A stretch of DNA of 55,851 nucleotides from Paenibacillus sp. N3.4 (GCF_008017805.1 NZ_VRTT01000049.1:1-55851), one strand, 5' to 3'. Shown: positions 7,967 to 16,846, numbered from the stretch's first letter. Notes: generated from the sequence alone by a model not told the origin. Translations and numbers: made by a program.

Positions 7967-8750
7967 CGCGCTCCACTCTGCTTCCTAAGTAAACTTCTGC
8001 CACCTGATCATTCTTTTGGATATCTTCCATGGATCCTTCGCATAGAATGGTGCCTTCATGCAGAACGGTAACGGTTCTGGCGAATTGACGAACGAATGCC
8101 ATGTCATGCTCGACAACGATGATGGTCTGATTGGCTGATATTTCGTGCAGCAGTTCACCTGTCTTTTCTGTTTCACTATCGGTCATACCGGCGGCAGGCT
8201 CGTCAAGTAAAAGAAGATCGGGCTCCTGCATGAGCAGCATGCCAATTTCGAGCCACTGTTTCTCTCCATGAGAAAGCGATCCCGCACGGTCATTCACTTT
8301 GCTGCTCAGGCCAATCATTTCTAATCTATGGTGCAGCCTATCTCGTTGTTCAGGAGTTGTCTTGGTCCAGAGAGCGCTGAGCAGGCCGCGCTGTTGTTTC
8401 ATGGATAAGGCCAGATTCTCGAAAACAGTCAATGTGGAAAAGACGGAAGGAGCTTGGAATTTACGGCCGATGCCGAGTCGAGCAATTTGATGTTCTTGAT
8501 GTTTCGTGAGGTCGATTGAATTCTTGAACACAACCTGACCTTGTGAAGGCTTCACTTTCCCGCAAATGACATCCAGGAGCGTAGTTTTACCTGCCCCGTT
8601 CGGTCCAATAAGAAATCGAAGTTCGCCATATGGCAAAGAAAAGTCTAGATTGCGCAAGGCCTTGAATCCGTTAAAATTAACTTCAACTCCCTTTACGCTT
8701 AAAATTTCTTTGTTGGTAACAGGTTCTTGCATCGCAAATGGTCCGTGCAT
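7959..8750 (-). CDS. urtD: Urea ABC transporter ATPase UrtD
   Basis: LivG-type ATPase of 263 residues. Walker A is GPNGAGKTT, the signature is LSHGEKQWLEIG (the LSHG variant common in UrtD), Walker B is LLLLDEPAAGMTD, and VVEHDMAFVR is also characteristic. GGAGGAAC lies before ATG 8750. It sits between the truncated urtC and urtE in the standard urtABCDE order. Expression now depends on whatever promoter reads into the truncated operon. Confidence 0.92.
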   Translation of the reverse strand: MHGPFAMQEPVTNKEILSVKGVEVNFNGFKALRNLDFSLPYGELRFLIGPNGAGKTTLLDVICGKVKPSQGQVVFKNSIDLTKHQEHQIARLGIGRKFQAPSVFSTLTVFENLALSMKQQRGLLSALWTKTTPEQRDRLHHRLEMIGLSSKVNDRAGSLSHGEKQWLEIGMLLMQEPDLLLLDEPAAGMTDSETEKTGELLHEISANQTIIVVEHDMAFVRQFARTVTVLHEGTILCEGSMEDIQKNDQVAEVYLGSRVERGA

Positions 8751-9490
8751 GGGATTGTTCCTCCTTCAAGTTTCATAAAGTCTGCGTTGAGGTATGATTT
8801 AGTTTGCTTCATGTGAAGTAATGGGCTTGGGAAGCAAACTTCTTTTCCAATTTGTGGCGTAATGGGTAAGGTTCCAACAATACCTTTGGGCAATAACAGC
8901 ACAACAATGATAAACATAGCTCCCAGCATAATCGGCCACCAGGCCGGATAAGCTTCACTAAAGGTTGTTTTGGCTGCATTGGTGACCAGTGCGCCCAGCA
9001 CGGCGCCCCCGATCGTTGAGCGTCCGCCGATAGCCACCCATAGGACCATTTCAACGGATGGAACGATTCCCATTTGGGCAGGTGAGATAATGCCTTCTTG
9101 AAGGACGAAAAGAACACCGGCAAGTCCAGCTAGGCCCGCAGATACACAGTAAATAAATACTTTATATGTGACAGGATTGTAGCCGATGAAACGAACCCGA
9201 TTTTCACCATCGCGAATCGCCGTTAAGATGCTGCCTAAACGACTGGAAACCAGCAGACTGCAAAGAGCAAGAACGAGAATAACTACGGCAAGTGTGATAT
9301 AAAAAAATAACAATTTGGTCGTCGGTGATTGAAGCTTCAGGCCTAGGAAAGTGTTGAAGTTCGTGAGCCCATTCGTTCCACCCGTGTAGCCTTGCTGCCC
9401 TACAAATAAGGTGACCGTTATAATAACAAGCGCCTGTGACAGGATGGAAAAGAAAGCTCCCTTACTTACAAGATTTGGATTACAGCTTAT
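8699..9490 (-). pseudogene. urtC: 5'-truncated urea ABC transporter permease UrtC
   Basis: The open frame gives VSKGAFFSILSQALVIITVT, then GYTGGTNGLTNF, SSRLGSILTAIRDGENRVRF and WVAIGGRSTIGGAVLGALVT. This is the C-terminal half of a UrtC/LivM permease with its membrane helices. The N-terminal 150-200 residues, and all of urtA and urtB, are absent; the frame runs into TGA near 9514, in the urease promoter region. The 3' end overlaps urtD by 52 nt and may not be the native C-terminus. A deletion between the ure promoter region and mid-urtC explains the layout. Confidence 0.82.
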
Positions 9491-9512
9491 GATAAAGTGG
9501 GAGTTGAGTTCA

Positions 9513-9529
9513 TGTCAATATACATGACA
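9513..9529. promoter_or_regulatory. GlnR/TnrA box 1
   Basis: TGTCAATATACATGACA matches the nitrogen regulator consensus TGTNAN7TNACA at every fixed position. It lies about 20 bp beyond the truncated urtC end, so it may be the former urt operon control site as well as a distal ure site. Confidence 0.75.
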
Positions 9530-9627
9530 CAAAAGAGTTTTAATTTGTTGTTCATGCACAAGAAGAGCATTATTGTTTGTTTTTTTCATATAAATACGAA
9601 GAATGACTTCGAATTCCTTGTTTTAAA

Positions 9628-9644
9628 TGTTATAAAATATTACA
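9628..9644. promoter_or_regulatory. GlnR/TnrA box 2, upstream of the ure promoter
   Basis: TGTTATAAAATATTACA again matches TGTNAN7TNACA fully and ends 7 bp before the ureA -35 element. This suggests nitrogen control of urease, as known for B. subtilis ureABC. Position upstream of -35 suits activation by TnrA or regulation by GlnR. Confidence 0.78.
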
Positions 9645-9651
9645 TGAAATA

Positions 9652-9679
9652 TTTACATGCTTGGAATTCACGATATAAT
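9652..9679 (+). promoter_or_regulatory. Sigma-A promoter of the urease operon
   Basis: TTTACA at 9652-9657, a 16-bp spacer, then perfect TATAAT at 9674-9679, 46 bp before ureA. Confidence 0.78.
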
Positions 9680-9724
9680 AAGTCTATCAAGTATCCAATA
9701 TTCGGTTTTTGAAGAGGTGAAGAC

Positions 9725-10027
9725 GTGCATCTAACGGAACGAGAAAAAGAAAAGCTGCTCATTACGGTGGCAGCAGATGTAGCTCGACGAAGACTCGCCA
9801 GAGGCTTGAAACTAAACTATCCGGAAAGCATGGCCCTACTATCGTCTGAAATTATGGAAGGCGCAAGGGATGGATTAACGGTTGCAGAACTGATGTCATT
9901 TGGAACAACGATTCTCAAAGCAGAACAAGTGATGGAAGGTGTGCCTTCCATGATCCATGAGGTTCAGGTAGAGGCTACTTTTCCCGATGGAACGAAGCTT
10001 GTTACTGTACACCAGCCAATTGCTTAA
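9725..10027 (+). CDS. ureA: Urease gamma subunit
   Basis: Structural subunit of the nickel enzyme that hydrolyses urea to ammonia and carbamate. The 100-residue protein opens MHLTEREKEKLLITVAADVA and contains LNYPESMALLSSEIMEGARDG and MIHEVQVEATFPDGTKLVTVH, all hallmark UreA segments. It starts at GTG 9725 with GAAGAGGTGA upstream. First gene of ureABC-FG-D, behind two nitrogen-control boxes. Confidence 0.97.
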   Translation: MHLTEREKEKLLITVAADVARRRLARGLKLNYPESMALLSSEIMEGARDGLTVAELMSFGTTILKAEQVMEGVPSMIHEVQVEATFPDGTKLVTVHQPIA

Positions 10028-10088
10028 CGGTCTGTTAAGCCATTCCGATTAGGGGCGTGAGCGAATGAACATGGGAAGAGGTGAAAGG

Positions 10089-10472
10089 ATGATACCGGGG
10101 GAATATCGTACAGGCAAAGGGTTTATTGAAATGAATGTAGGGAGACAGACCATTGACATCTTGGTCACAAATACAGGGGATAGACCTGTACAAGTGGGTT
10201 CCCACTTTCATTTTTTTGAAGTGAATCGCGCATTGGCGTTTCCGAGGCCTATGGCGTTCGGTATGCGTTTAGATATTCCGGCGGGTACGGCAGTTCGCTT
10301 TGAGCCTGGGGAGCAGAAGCCCGTTCATCTTGTAGAATTAGGCGGGTCCAAGCGATCTTATGGGCTTAACAATTTGAGTCAAGGTGCGGCTGTCAAAGGT
10401 ACATTGCCTGACAAGGTCGAGGAAAGATGGCAAGCATGGGAGGGGAACCAAGGTGAATCGAATAGATCGTAA
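10089..10472 (+). CDS. ureB: Urease beta subunit
   Basis: A 127-residue UreB with MIPGEYRTGKGFIEMN, TNTGDRPVQVGSHFHFFEVN and DIPAGTAVRFEPGEQKPVHLV. ATG 10089 is chosen because GAGGTGAAAGG precedes it and family proteins begin MIPGEY; an in-frame ATG at 10065 would add 8 residues. The 3' end overlaps ureC by 20 nt, so the two are probably translationally coupled. Confidence 0.95.
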   Translation: MIPGEYRTGKGFIEMNVGRQTIDILVTNTGDRPVQVGSHFHFFEVNRALAFPRPMAFGMRLDIPAGTAVRFEPGEQKPVHLVELGGSKRSYGLNNLSQGAAVKGTLPDKVEERWQAWEGNQGESNRS

Positions 10473-12168
10473 GAGCTATGCGCTAATGTTTGGTCCAACT
10501 ACGGGCGATGCTGTTCGTTTGGCAGATACAGAGCTTTGGGCGCAGATTGAGCATGATTACACTCAATATGGCGATGAGTGCAAATTCGGCGGAGGCAAGG
10601 TCATCCGCGATGGCATGGGCCAATCCAGTGGAGCTACGCGTGACCAAGGCGTGCTGGATACCTTGATCACGAATGCGGTTATTATGGACCACTGGGGCAT
10701 TGTCAAAGGCGATATCGGTATCAGAGACGGCCATATTGTTGGCATCGGTAAAGCAGGGAACCCGGATATTATGGATGGCGTTCACCCGAATATGATGGTT
10801 GGGGCAAGCACGGAGGTTATTGCAGGCGAGGGAAAAATCGTGACAGCTGGGGGCATCGATGCTCATATTCATTTCATTTGCCCCCAGCAAATCGAAACCG
10901 CCTTATCCTCTGGTATAACGACCATGATTGGTGGAGGAACAGGACCTGCTACCGGTACGAATGCGACGACCTGTACGCCGGGTGCATGGCATATGCGCCG
11001 CATGCTGGAGGCTGCGGAAGCTTTTCCCATGAACCTGGGGTTTACAGGAAAAGGGAATGCCTCCTTTCTCGCACCTTTGACCGAACAAATCGAAGCAGGA
11101 GCTATAGGCCTGAAACTGCATGAAGACTGGGGGACGACCCCTGCGGCCATTGATACATGCTTGGAAGCAGCAGACCAGTACGACGTTCAAGTGGCCATTC
11201 ATACAGATACTCTAAATGAAGCGGGATTTTTGGAAGATACCTTGGCTGCCATTAGAGGGCGAACGATCCATACGTATCACACGGAAGGAGCGGGTGGCGG
11301 TCATGCGCCGGACATTATCCGGGCATCTGCCGAGCTTAACGTTCTGCCTTCTTCTACAAACCCGACACGCCCCTTTACGATTAATACGATTGAAGAGCAT
11401 TTGGATATGCTCATGGTATGCCATCATTTGGACAGTCGTATTCCGGAAGACGTTGCTTTCGCGGATTCACGCATTCGTCCAGAAACGATTGCTGCTGAGG
11501 ATATTCTGCATGATCTTGGCGTATTCAGTATGCTCAGTTCTGATTCACAGGCGATGGGACGTGTGGGAGAGGTTATTATTCGCACCTGGCAAACGGCGGA
11601 TAAGATGAAAAAGCAGCGGGGACCGCTTGCTCCAGATAACGGAGAAAACGATAATTTTCGGATCAAACGCTACATCGCCAAATATACAATCAATCCTGCG
11701 ATAACGCACGGAGTTTCCCACCTTGTTGGTTCTGTTGAGCCTGGTAAATTTGCTGACTTAGTCATATGGAGTCCCATGTTCTTTGGTGTTAAGCCAGATC
11801 TGGTGCTCAAAGGAGGCAGCATCGCCTATGCGCAAATGGGAGATCCCAATGCCTCTATACCAACGCCACAGCCTGTCTTCGGTAGACCCATGTTCGCGGC
11901 ATTCGGCAAGGCGTTGACACAAAGCTCGATTACCTTCGTATCGCAAGCCGCCTATGATCGCGGGATTGCCAAATCGCTTGGATTACAAAAACGTGTGGAG
12001 CCGGTAAAAGGCTGCCGCAGCATTACGAAGAAAGATATGATTCATAATGACGGTACTCCTTCTATTGAAGTAAACCCAGAAACTTATGAAGTGAAGGTGG
12101 ATGGGGAAGTCATTACTTGTGAACCAGCGACGGAGCTCCCGATGGCGCAGTTGTATTTTTTATTCTAA
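10453..12168 (+). CDS. ureC: Urease alpha (catalytic) subunit
   Basis: A 571-residue catalytic subunit. The nickel ligands are visible: H138 and H140 in DAHIHF, carbamylated K221 in GLKLHEDWG, a His in VAIHTDTLNEAG, a His in TYHTEGAGGGHAPD, and Asp in SSDSQAMGR. The mobile-flap His lies in MVCHHLDSRIPED. GTG 10453 gives the standard N-terminus MNRIDRKSYALMFGPTTGD; a longer upstream frame is spurious because it lies over ureB. It assembles with UreA and UreB in the cytoplasm and needs UreD, F and G for nickel insertion. Confidence 0.98.
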   Translation: MNRIDRKSYALMFGPTTGDAVRLADTELWAQIEHDYTQYGDECKFGGGKVIRDGMGQSSGATRDQGVLDTLITNAVIMDHWGIVKGDIGIRDGHIVGIGKAGNPDIMDGVHPNMMVGASTEVIAGEGKIVTAGGIDAHIHFICPQQIETALSSGITTMIGGGTGPATGTNATTCTPGAWHMRRMLEAAEAFPMNLGFTGKGNASFLAPLTEQIEAGAIGLKLHEDWGTTPAAIDTCLEAADQYDVQVAIHTDTLNEAGFLEDTLAAIRGRTIHTYHTEGAGGGHAPDIIRASAELNVLPSSTNPTRPFTINTIEEHLDMLMVCHHLDSRIPEDVAFADSRIRPETIAAEDILHDLGVFSMLSSDSQAMGRVGEVIIRTWQTADKMKKQRGPLAPDNGENDNFRIKRYIAKYTINPAITHGVSHLVGSVEPGKFADLVIWSPMFFGVKPDLVLKGGSIAYAQMGDPNASIPTPQPVFGRPMFAAFGKALTQSSITFVSQAAYDRGIAKSLGLQKRVEPVKGCRSITKKDMIHNDGTPSIEVNPETYEVKVDGEVITCEPATELPMAQLYFLF

Positions 12169-12201
12169 AAGCTTGGCAATTGCTTGACTGAGGTGACGAG
12201 A

Positions 12202-12918
12202 ATGACTGAAAAGACTGATGATCATGTGACCGCGCCCTATCACTGGCTTGCTTATCAACAGCTATTGGATTCCGCCTTGCCGATTGGGGGCTTTTCCCAT
12301 TCCTTCGGTTTGGAAACCTTGGTGCAGCAGGAGAGGTTAAAGACGTTTGAAGATCTGGAAGGCTACATGCGAACGATGCTTGCCCATAGCTGGGCGTCGT
12401 CCGATGCCATGGTCATCAAAGCGGCCTATATCCATATTCCGAGGGAGGAGTGGAAACAGCTTTGGGAAGTGGATCACATGCTTCATGTCCAGCGAGTATC
12501 CAGTGAGGCCCGAAGTGGAGTTCAGAAGATGGGGCGAAGGCTGCTCCAGCTATCACGTTCCATATACCCTGAGCTGAACTGGCTTCCCCTCGATGAAGCG
12601 GTGAGCAGTCAACGATGCAGCTCGAACCATCCAATCGTTCATGGATGGGTGAGCTATCATCTGGGTGTGCCGCTGAACCAAGCGGTCGAAGGTTATTTAT
12701 ACAGCTGTATTGTGACCTGTGTTAACAGTGCGCTGCGATTGATGTCGATGGGGCAAACCCAGGGGCAGATACTCCTTGCAAAGCTATTGCCGATAACAGG
12801 CAGCGAGTGGCAGCGGGTAGCGCACCTGGATCCGTTGGAGGCATACACGAATACGCCTTCAGCAGATATGGCAATGATCCAACATGAAACGCTGTATTCG
12901 CGATTGTTTATGTCTTAG
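12202..12918 (+). CDS. ureF: Urease accessory protein UreF
   Basis: Accessory protein of the UreDFG nickel-insertion complex. Seen: LLDSALPIGGFSHSFGLETL near the N-terminus, and SMGQTQGQILLAKLLP toward the C-terminus. 238 residues from ATG 12202, preceded by GAGGTGACGAG; TTG 12184 is a weaker alternative. It directly follows ureC; the usual ureE between ureC and ureF is missing. Confidence 0.93.
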   Translation: MTEKTDDHVTAPYHWLAYQQLLDSALPIGGFSHSFGLETLVQQERLKTFEDLEGYMRTMLAHSWASSDAMVIKAAYIHIPREEWKQLWEVDHMLHVQRVSSEARSGVQKMGRRLLQLSRSIYPELNWLPLDEAVSSQRCSSNHPIVHGWVSYHLGVPLNQAVEGYLYSCIVTCVNSALRLMSMGQTQGQILLAKLLPITGSEWQRVAHLDPLEAYTNTPSADMAMIQHETLYSRLFMS

Positions 12919-12950
12919 CACTCAGAACTTACTATAATATCTTAGGGGGA

Positions 12951-13622
12951 ATGGCTATGTGTCAAGGTCAAGGTCAAGGTCATCATCATCACCAATGGGA
13001 GAAGCCAGCCGTGGATCGAAGCCGTCCTATGCGTATCGGTATCGGAGGACCTGTCGGCTCAGGAAAAACGGCTTTGGTGGAGCGGCTAGCCCGTAAGCTT
13101 AATGATCGTTACAGTATTGCAGTGATTACGAACGATATATATACAAAGGAAGATGCCCGTATTCTGATCAGCTCAGAGGTACTTCCTGAGGAACGTATCA
13201 TAGGCGTGGAGACAGGCGGTTGCCCGCATACTGCAATTCGTGAAGATGCTTCGATGAATTTCGAAGCGATTGAGGAGTTAGAGAAGCGATTCGACCATCT
13301 CGATATTATTTTCATTGAGAGCGGTGGGGATAATTTGGCGGCGGCATTCAGCCCGGAATTGGTGGATCGCTTCATCTATATTATCGACGTTGCGCAGGGC
13401 GAGAAAATCCCGCGTAAAGGCGGTCCCGGCATTATGCGCTCAGATATGCTCGTGATCAATAAAATCGATTTGGCCCCTTATGTGGGGGCGAGCCTCGAGG
13501 TCATGGATTCGGACACGAAGAAGATGCGCGGCGAAAGACCTTATATTTTCTCTAACCTGATGGGCGGGGCAGGCTTGGACGATATTGTCACCTGGGTGGA
13601 AACGGAGTTTAGCCATGCCTAG
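12951..13622 (+). CDS. ureG: Urease accessory GTPase UreG with His-rich N-terminus
   Basis: SIMIBI-class GTPase that drives nickel delivery to apo-urease. P-loop GGPVGSGKT is at residues 32-40; the conserved metal-binding CPH motif (GVETGGCPHTAIRED), the ESGGDNLAAAFSPEL segment and the NKIDLAPYVG G4 motif are present. The extra N-terminal segment MAMCQGQGQGHHHH carries a Cys and four consecutive His that could store or pass nickel, a job normally assisted by UreE, which this operon lacks. AGGGGGA precedes ATG 12951; 223 residues. Confidence 0.96.
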   Translation: MAMCQGQGQGHHHHQWEKPAVDRSRPMRIGIGGPVGSGKTALVERLARKLNDRYSIAVITNDIYTKEDARILISSEVLPEERIIGVETGGCPHTAIREDASMNFEAIEELEKRFDHLDIIFIESGGDNLAAAFSPELVDRFIYIIDVAQGEKIPRKGGPGIMRSDMLVINKIDLAPYVGASLEVMDSDTKKMRGERPYIFSNLMGGAGLDDIVTWVETEFSHA

Positions 13623-14469
13623 GGTAACCGGGGAGATGAAGGCTGAATTTGCGGTGCGCAGCGGATTGACGCAGCTCGTGAGCAAATATCAGATCTCCCC
13701 GCTCAAAATCGCCAAAACGTTTCGTTACGAGAACAAAACGTTGGACCCTGATATGCCGCCTATGGATCAAATTGGCGTCTATATGATGGACTGCTCCCCG
13801 GGACTTATGTCGGGGGATCATTACGAAATCGACATGCGCCTGCAGGAGGGCGCGCGTGTTTTTCTAACGAACCAGTCCTTTACGAAGGTTCATCCATCCC
13901 TATTGGACGAAGAGGCCTCGCAGCGGCAGGTCCTCTATTTAGCTGCTGAATCAATGCTGGAGTATGTTCCTGAACCACTTATGCTTTATAAGGAAGCTAA
14001 TCTAACTGCGGAAATGGAGGTTCATCTTGGATCTGGTTCGATCTTCATATTCACAGATGTGTTATGCCCCGGCAGAACCCAAAGAGGCGAAGTTTTTCAA
14101 TATACATGTTATAAGAATAAGGTGAAGGTATGGTATGACAATGAGCTTATTTATTATCAAAATCAAAAGATTGAACCAAACACGATGGAGCTTTCCTTAC
14201 CTGGCTGCTGGGAGGTTCAATCCCATCTAGGGAATCTATATGTATTCTCGGATCGTCTGAAGCAAAAACATCTTGAAGAAATCCTGACTAAGCTGGAGCT
14301 GCTTAAAGATGTAGAAGTGCGAGTAGGAGCGAGTCTAACTTATAAATATGGTTTGATTGTTTCTATTATGGGAAAACATGCTTGGGAGCTTCAGCATGCG
14401 TTGACAGCAGCTTGGCATGAGATTCGCCGCTCTTTATTATCTTTAACGCCATTAATGATTGGCAAATAA
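13615..14469 (+). CDS. ureD: Urease accessory protein UreD
   Basis: UreD (UreH-type) scaffold of the nickel-insertion complex, 284 residues. Seen: YMMDCSPGLMSGDHYEIDMRL, the conserved GD segment, then VFLTNQSFTKVHPS and DVLCPGRTQRGEVFQY. ATG 13615 overlaps the ureG stop by 8 nt. It is the last gene of the operon and is followed by a terminator. In many genomes ureD leads the cluster; the distal position here is typical of several Bacillota clusters. Confidence 0.93.
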   Translation: MPRVTGEMKAEFAVRSGLTQLVSKYQISPLKIAKTFRYENKTLDPDMPPMDQIGVYMMDCSPGLMSGDHYEIDMRLQEGARVFLTNQSFTKVHPSLLDEEASQRQVLYLAAESMLEYVPEPLMLYKEANLTAEMEVHLGSGSIFIFTDVLCPGRTQRGEVFQYTCYKNKVKVWYDNELIYYQNQKIEPNTMELSLPGCWEVQSHLGNLYVFSDRLKQKHLEEILTKLELLKDVEVRVGASLTYKYGLIVSIMGKHAWELQHALTAAWHEIRRSLLSLTPLMIGK

Positions 14470-14483
14470 CACGTTATTGCCTT

Positions 14484-14510
14484 AAAAAAGAGCCATGCAG
14501 GCTCCTTTTT
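14484..14510 (+). terminator. Terminator of the urease operon
   Basis: AAAAAAGAGCC, loop ATGCA, GGCTCCTTTTT. It directly follows ureD. Confidence 0.9.
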
Positions 14511-14674
14511 GCATGGAATCGAATGATGAGAGCATTTTCCACGCATACTGGAAGGTAGAATCGACAATATGATGACAACTGGGTGCACTTCATTGTCAAA
14601 TGGGGTTCAGGTTGGTATGATGAGATTGTTCATAAAGATCATTCGGAAGTTTGATATAGAGGAGGGCATTTTAC

Positions 14675-15646
14675 GTGGAAAATCAAGTAAGCTACGAGGC
14701 AGCTTCAAGTGGCTCAGCACAAGCTTCTGTTCGCTCAGAATCCATAGACAAGGGCGCAACTCAAGCGTCACATGGACGTGTGACCCTGAAAGATTATTAT
14801 CGCTTGGTGAAACCGGGCATTATTTATTCGAATTTGATGACAGCCTTTGCTGGTTATTGGGTCGCAGCCCGATGGGATGTCAATTGGGTTCATCTTCTTT
14901 TAACGATGCTGGGAACAGCTCTTGTGATGGCAGGAGGAACAGTCCTTAACAATTATTTGGACCGTGAAATGGATGCCAAAATGGAGCGGACACAGGATCG
15001 GGCGCTTCCAAGCGGAAGAATGACGCCTAATTTTGTTTTAGGATATGGTATCGTACTGGCGATCATTGGTTTAGGTGTTCTCTACTTCGGAGCACAATCG
15101 CCTCTGGCCACTTGGGTTGGACTCATTGGATTGTTCCTGTATGTATGGCTGTATACGGCTTGGTTCAAAAGAACTTCGGTGTGGAGCACATTCGTAGGAG
15201 CCTTCTCTGGGGCAACGCCTCCGGTTATCGGTTATTGTGCGGTTAGCGGCACATTCGATTTAGGAGCTATTCTGCTCTTTGCCTTCTTATTCTTATGGCA
15301 GCCGCCGCATTTCTGGGCACTTGGGATACGACGTATGGAAGAATATCGCGCTGCGGGATTCCCTTTATTGCCGGTTGTGAAAGGCTCCTATGTCACGAAG
15401 ATTAGTATGGTGCGTTATGTTGTTGTGCTCGTTCCCGTGACAGTGATGATGACAGCCTTTGGTTACTTAGGTTATTTGTTTCTGTTTGGATCTACGGTAC
15501 TCGGATTAATATGGGTTTTCATGACCATTAAAGGCTTCAAGGCAACGGGTGATGCTGAGGTCGTCTGGGCGAAGCGAATGTTCCTGTTCTCTATTATGTA
15601 TTTGACTCTCTTATCGATCCTTATGGTGATCGATACCGTGAAGTAA
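14675..15646 (+). CDS. ctaB: Protoheme IX farnesyltransferase (heme O synthase)
   Basis: Polytopic UbiA-family prenyltransferase that farnesylates heme B to heme O for terminal oxidases. The polyprenyl-binding motif NNYLDREMDAKMERTQDRAL and the second Asp-rich motif around RRMEEYRAAGFPLLPVVKG are present, with about nine membrane segments. 323 residues; GTG 14675 with GAGGAGG upstream. It is followed 17 bp later by a sco-type gene, forming a cytochrome oxidase assembly pair. ctaA, the next enzyme, lies separately at 32.5 kb. Confidence 0.95.
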   Translation: MENQVSYEAASSGSAQASVRSESIDKGATQASHGRVTLKDYYRLVKPGIIYSNLMTAFAGYWVAARWDVNWVHLLLTMLGTALVMAGGTVLNNYLDREMDAKMERTQDRALPSGRMTPNFVLGYGIVLAIIGLGVLYFGAQSPLATWVGLIGLFLYVWLYTAWFKRTSVWSTFVGAFSGATPPVIGYCAVSGTFDLGAILLFAFLFLWQPPHFWALGIRRMEEYRAAGFPLLPVVKGSYVTKISMVRYVVVLVPVTVMMTAFGYLGYLFLFGSTVLGLIWVFMTIKGFKATGDAEVVWAKRMFLFSIMYLTLLSILMVIDTVK

Positions 15647-15663
15647 GCGAGGGATGTAGACGT

Positions 15664-16295
15664 ATGAGCACCTTTTTTGAAAAGAACTGGTTTAAACTGG
15701 CGTTAGGCGCTATTCTGATCGCGATGATTGCCTCCTTTGCCTATAAATTATGGGTAAATGGCAGCGAGCCGGACAAGCGTCTTCTAGCCATGAAGGCTGC
15801 GCCGGCTATTCAATTGCAAGACTTGGACGGTAAGTCGGTGACATCGAAAGATTTGGACGGCAAGGTCAGACTCGTGTACTTCTTTTATTCATTCTGTCCT
15901 GATGTGTGCATGCCAACGACGTATTTGCTAACACAAGTACAGGATGCTTTGAAAAAGAAAGATTTGTTCGGAACAAAAGCTGAAATTGTCTCGATTTCGG
16001 TCGATCCAACCCGAGATACACCGGAAGTGCTTCGAACTTTGCCAATCAATTTGAATCCAAACCGGATGCTAAGGGCTGGATGTTCCTCCGTGGCGAGGAA
16101 GCGAAAGTTCACAAGCTGGCAGAAGATTTCGGTATTATGGTCATTAAGGAGAAGGACGGTAATTTCTCCCACTCCAACGCTATTTTGCTGGTCGACCCTA
16201 AAGGGATGATTCGCAATTATTACGACGCAAGTAATCCGCAGCTGGATGCGGATCATATCGTCAAAGACGTTATTACCTTATCTAAAGGGAAGTAG
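15664..16295 (+). pseudogene. SCO1/SenC-type copper chaperone, frameshifted
   Basis: Membrane-anchored thioredoxin-fold protein for Cu-A assembly of cytochrome c oxidase. The N-terminal anchor (about residues 10-28) is followed by the metal/redox motif YSFCPDVCMPTT and SISVDPTRDTPEVLRT. The frame is then lost; adding one T to the TTT at 16038-16040 restores FANQFESKPDAKGWMFLRGE through SHSNAILLVDPKG (with the expected His) to the stop at 16295, giving about 210 residues. A homopolymer miscall is the simplest explanation. Cotranscribed with ctaB. Confidence 0.88.
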
Positions 16296-16314
16296 TCATT
16301 TTTTGATTTTGCCA

Positions 16315-16668
16315 TTATTCAAAAGCAGGGTCTGGGTCCGGGTATATAATATACTCATCCAGCCCTGCTTTTTCTAATTGCTGAATGATATATTCTTCGG
16401 GTGTTCCTTCAACTCCGGCATAGCCTTTACGCGTATAAATCTGTTCAGAGTCCGGGAACGTATCGCGGAGCAGGAAACGTATTCGTTTGCCGGAAGAATC
16501 GTTGTCTGTAAATATATAGACTTGTTTCTGACCTACCTTCTTGGCTAATTCATCAAGTGTTAGGGAGCTTGGCGTACCGAATGTACAGAGAATTGTAACG
16601 TTCTCGTCAACCACTCGCTTTAAGCGGCTTTTGTCGTTTTTACCTTCTACAATGATAGCTATCGACAT
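16315..16668 (-). CDS. Small toprim-domain protein
   Basis: A 117-residue protein made of little more than a toprim fold. The catalytic-type Glu is in IIVEGKND near the N-terminus and the DxD motif is in YIFTDNDSSGKRIRF, as in RNase M5 and primase-like proteins (YusF-like). GAGGAGATCCC precedes ATG 16668; an upstream in-frame start at 16686 lacks such a site. It may be a nuclease or nucleotidyl-transfer domain, but the substrate is unknown. A perfect 20-bp palindrome lies about 90 bp upstream. Confidence 0.8.
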   Translation of the reverse strand: MSIAIIVEGKNDKSRLKRVVDENVTILCTFGTPSSLTLDELAKKVGQKQVYIFTDNDSSGKRIRFLLRDTFPDSEQIYTRKGYAGVEGTPEEYIIQQLEKAGLDEYIIYPDPDPAFE

Positions 16669-16758
16669 GGGATCTCCTCGATTCACGTTTTTTGTAGTAT
16701 AACCCGTTTTCGAGAGTGATCCAAGGGTTCATTGCGATATATGGGTAAACGATTTGGC

Positions 16759-16778
16759 GTCATTTCCCGGGAAATGAC
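16759..16778. promoter_or_regulatory. Perfect 20-bp palindrome, possible operator
   Basis: GTCATTTCCCGGGAAATGAC is self-complementary with no loop. It lies upstream of the toprim gene and downstream of the MFS gene (both minus strand), where a dimeric repressor could bind. No regulator is assigned. Confidence 0.4.
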
Positions 16779-16789
16779 ACGGATTGACA

Positions 16790-16818
16790 GCAAGAAGACG
16801 GCTTGGATAGCCAAGCCG
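16790..16818 (-). terminator. Terminator of the MFS transporter gene
   Basis: CGGCTTGG-ATAG-CCAAGCCG is a perfect stem at 16799-16818. On the minus strand it is followed by TCTTCTT, a weak U-tract. Confidence 0.65.
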
Positions 16819-16846
16819 CCTGTATATGGATCGGATTTTCAAAGGA

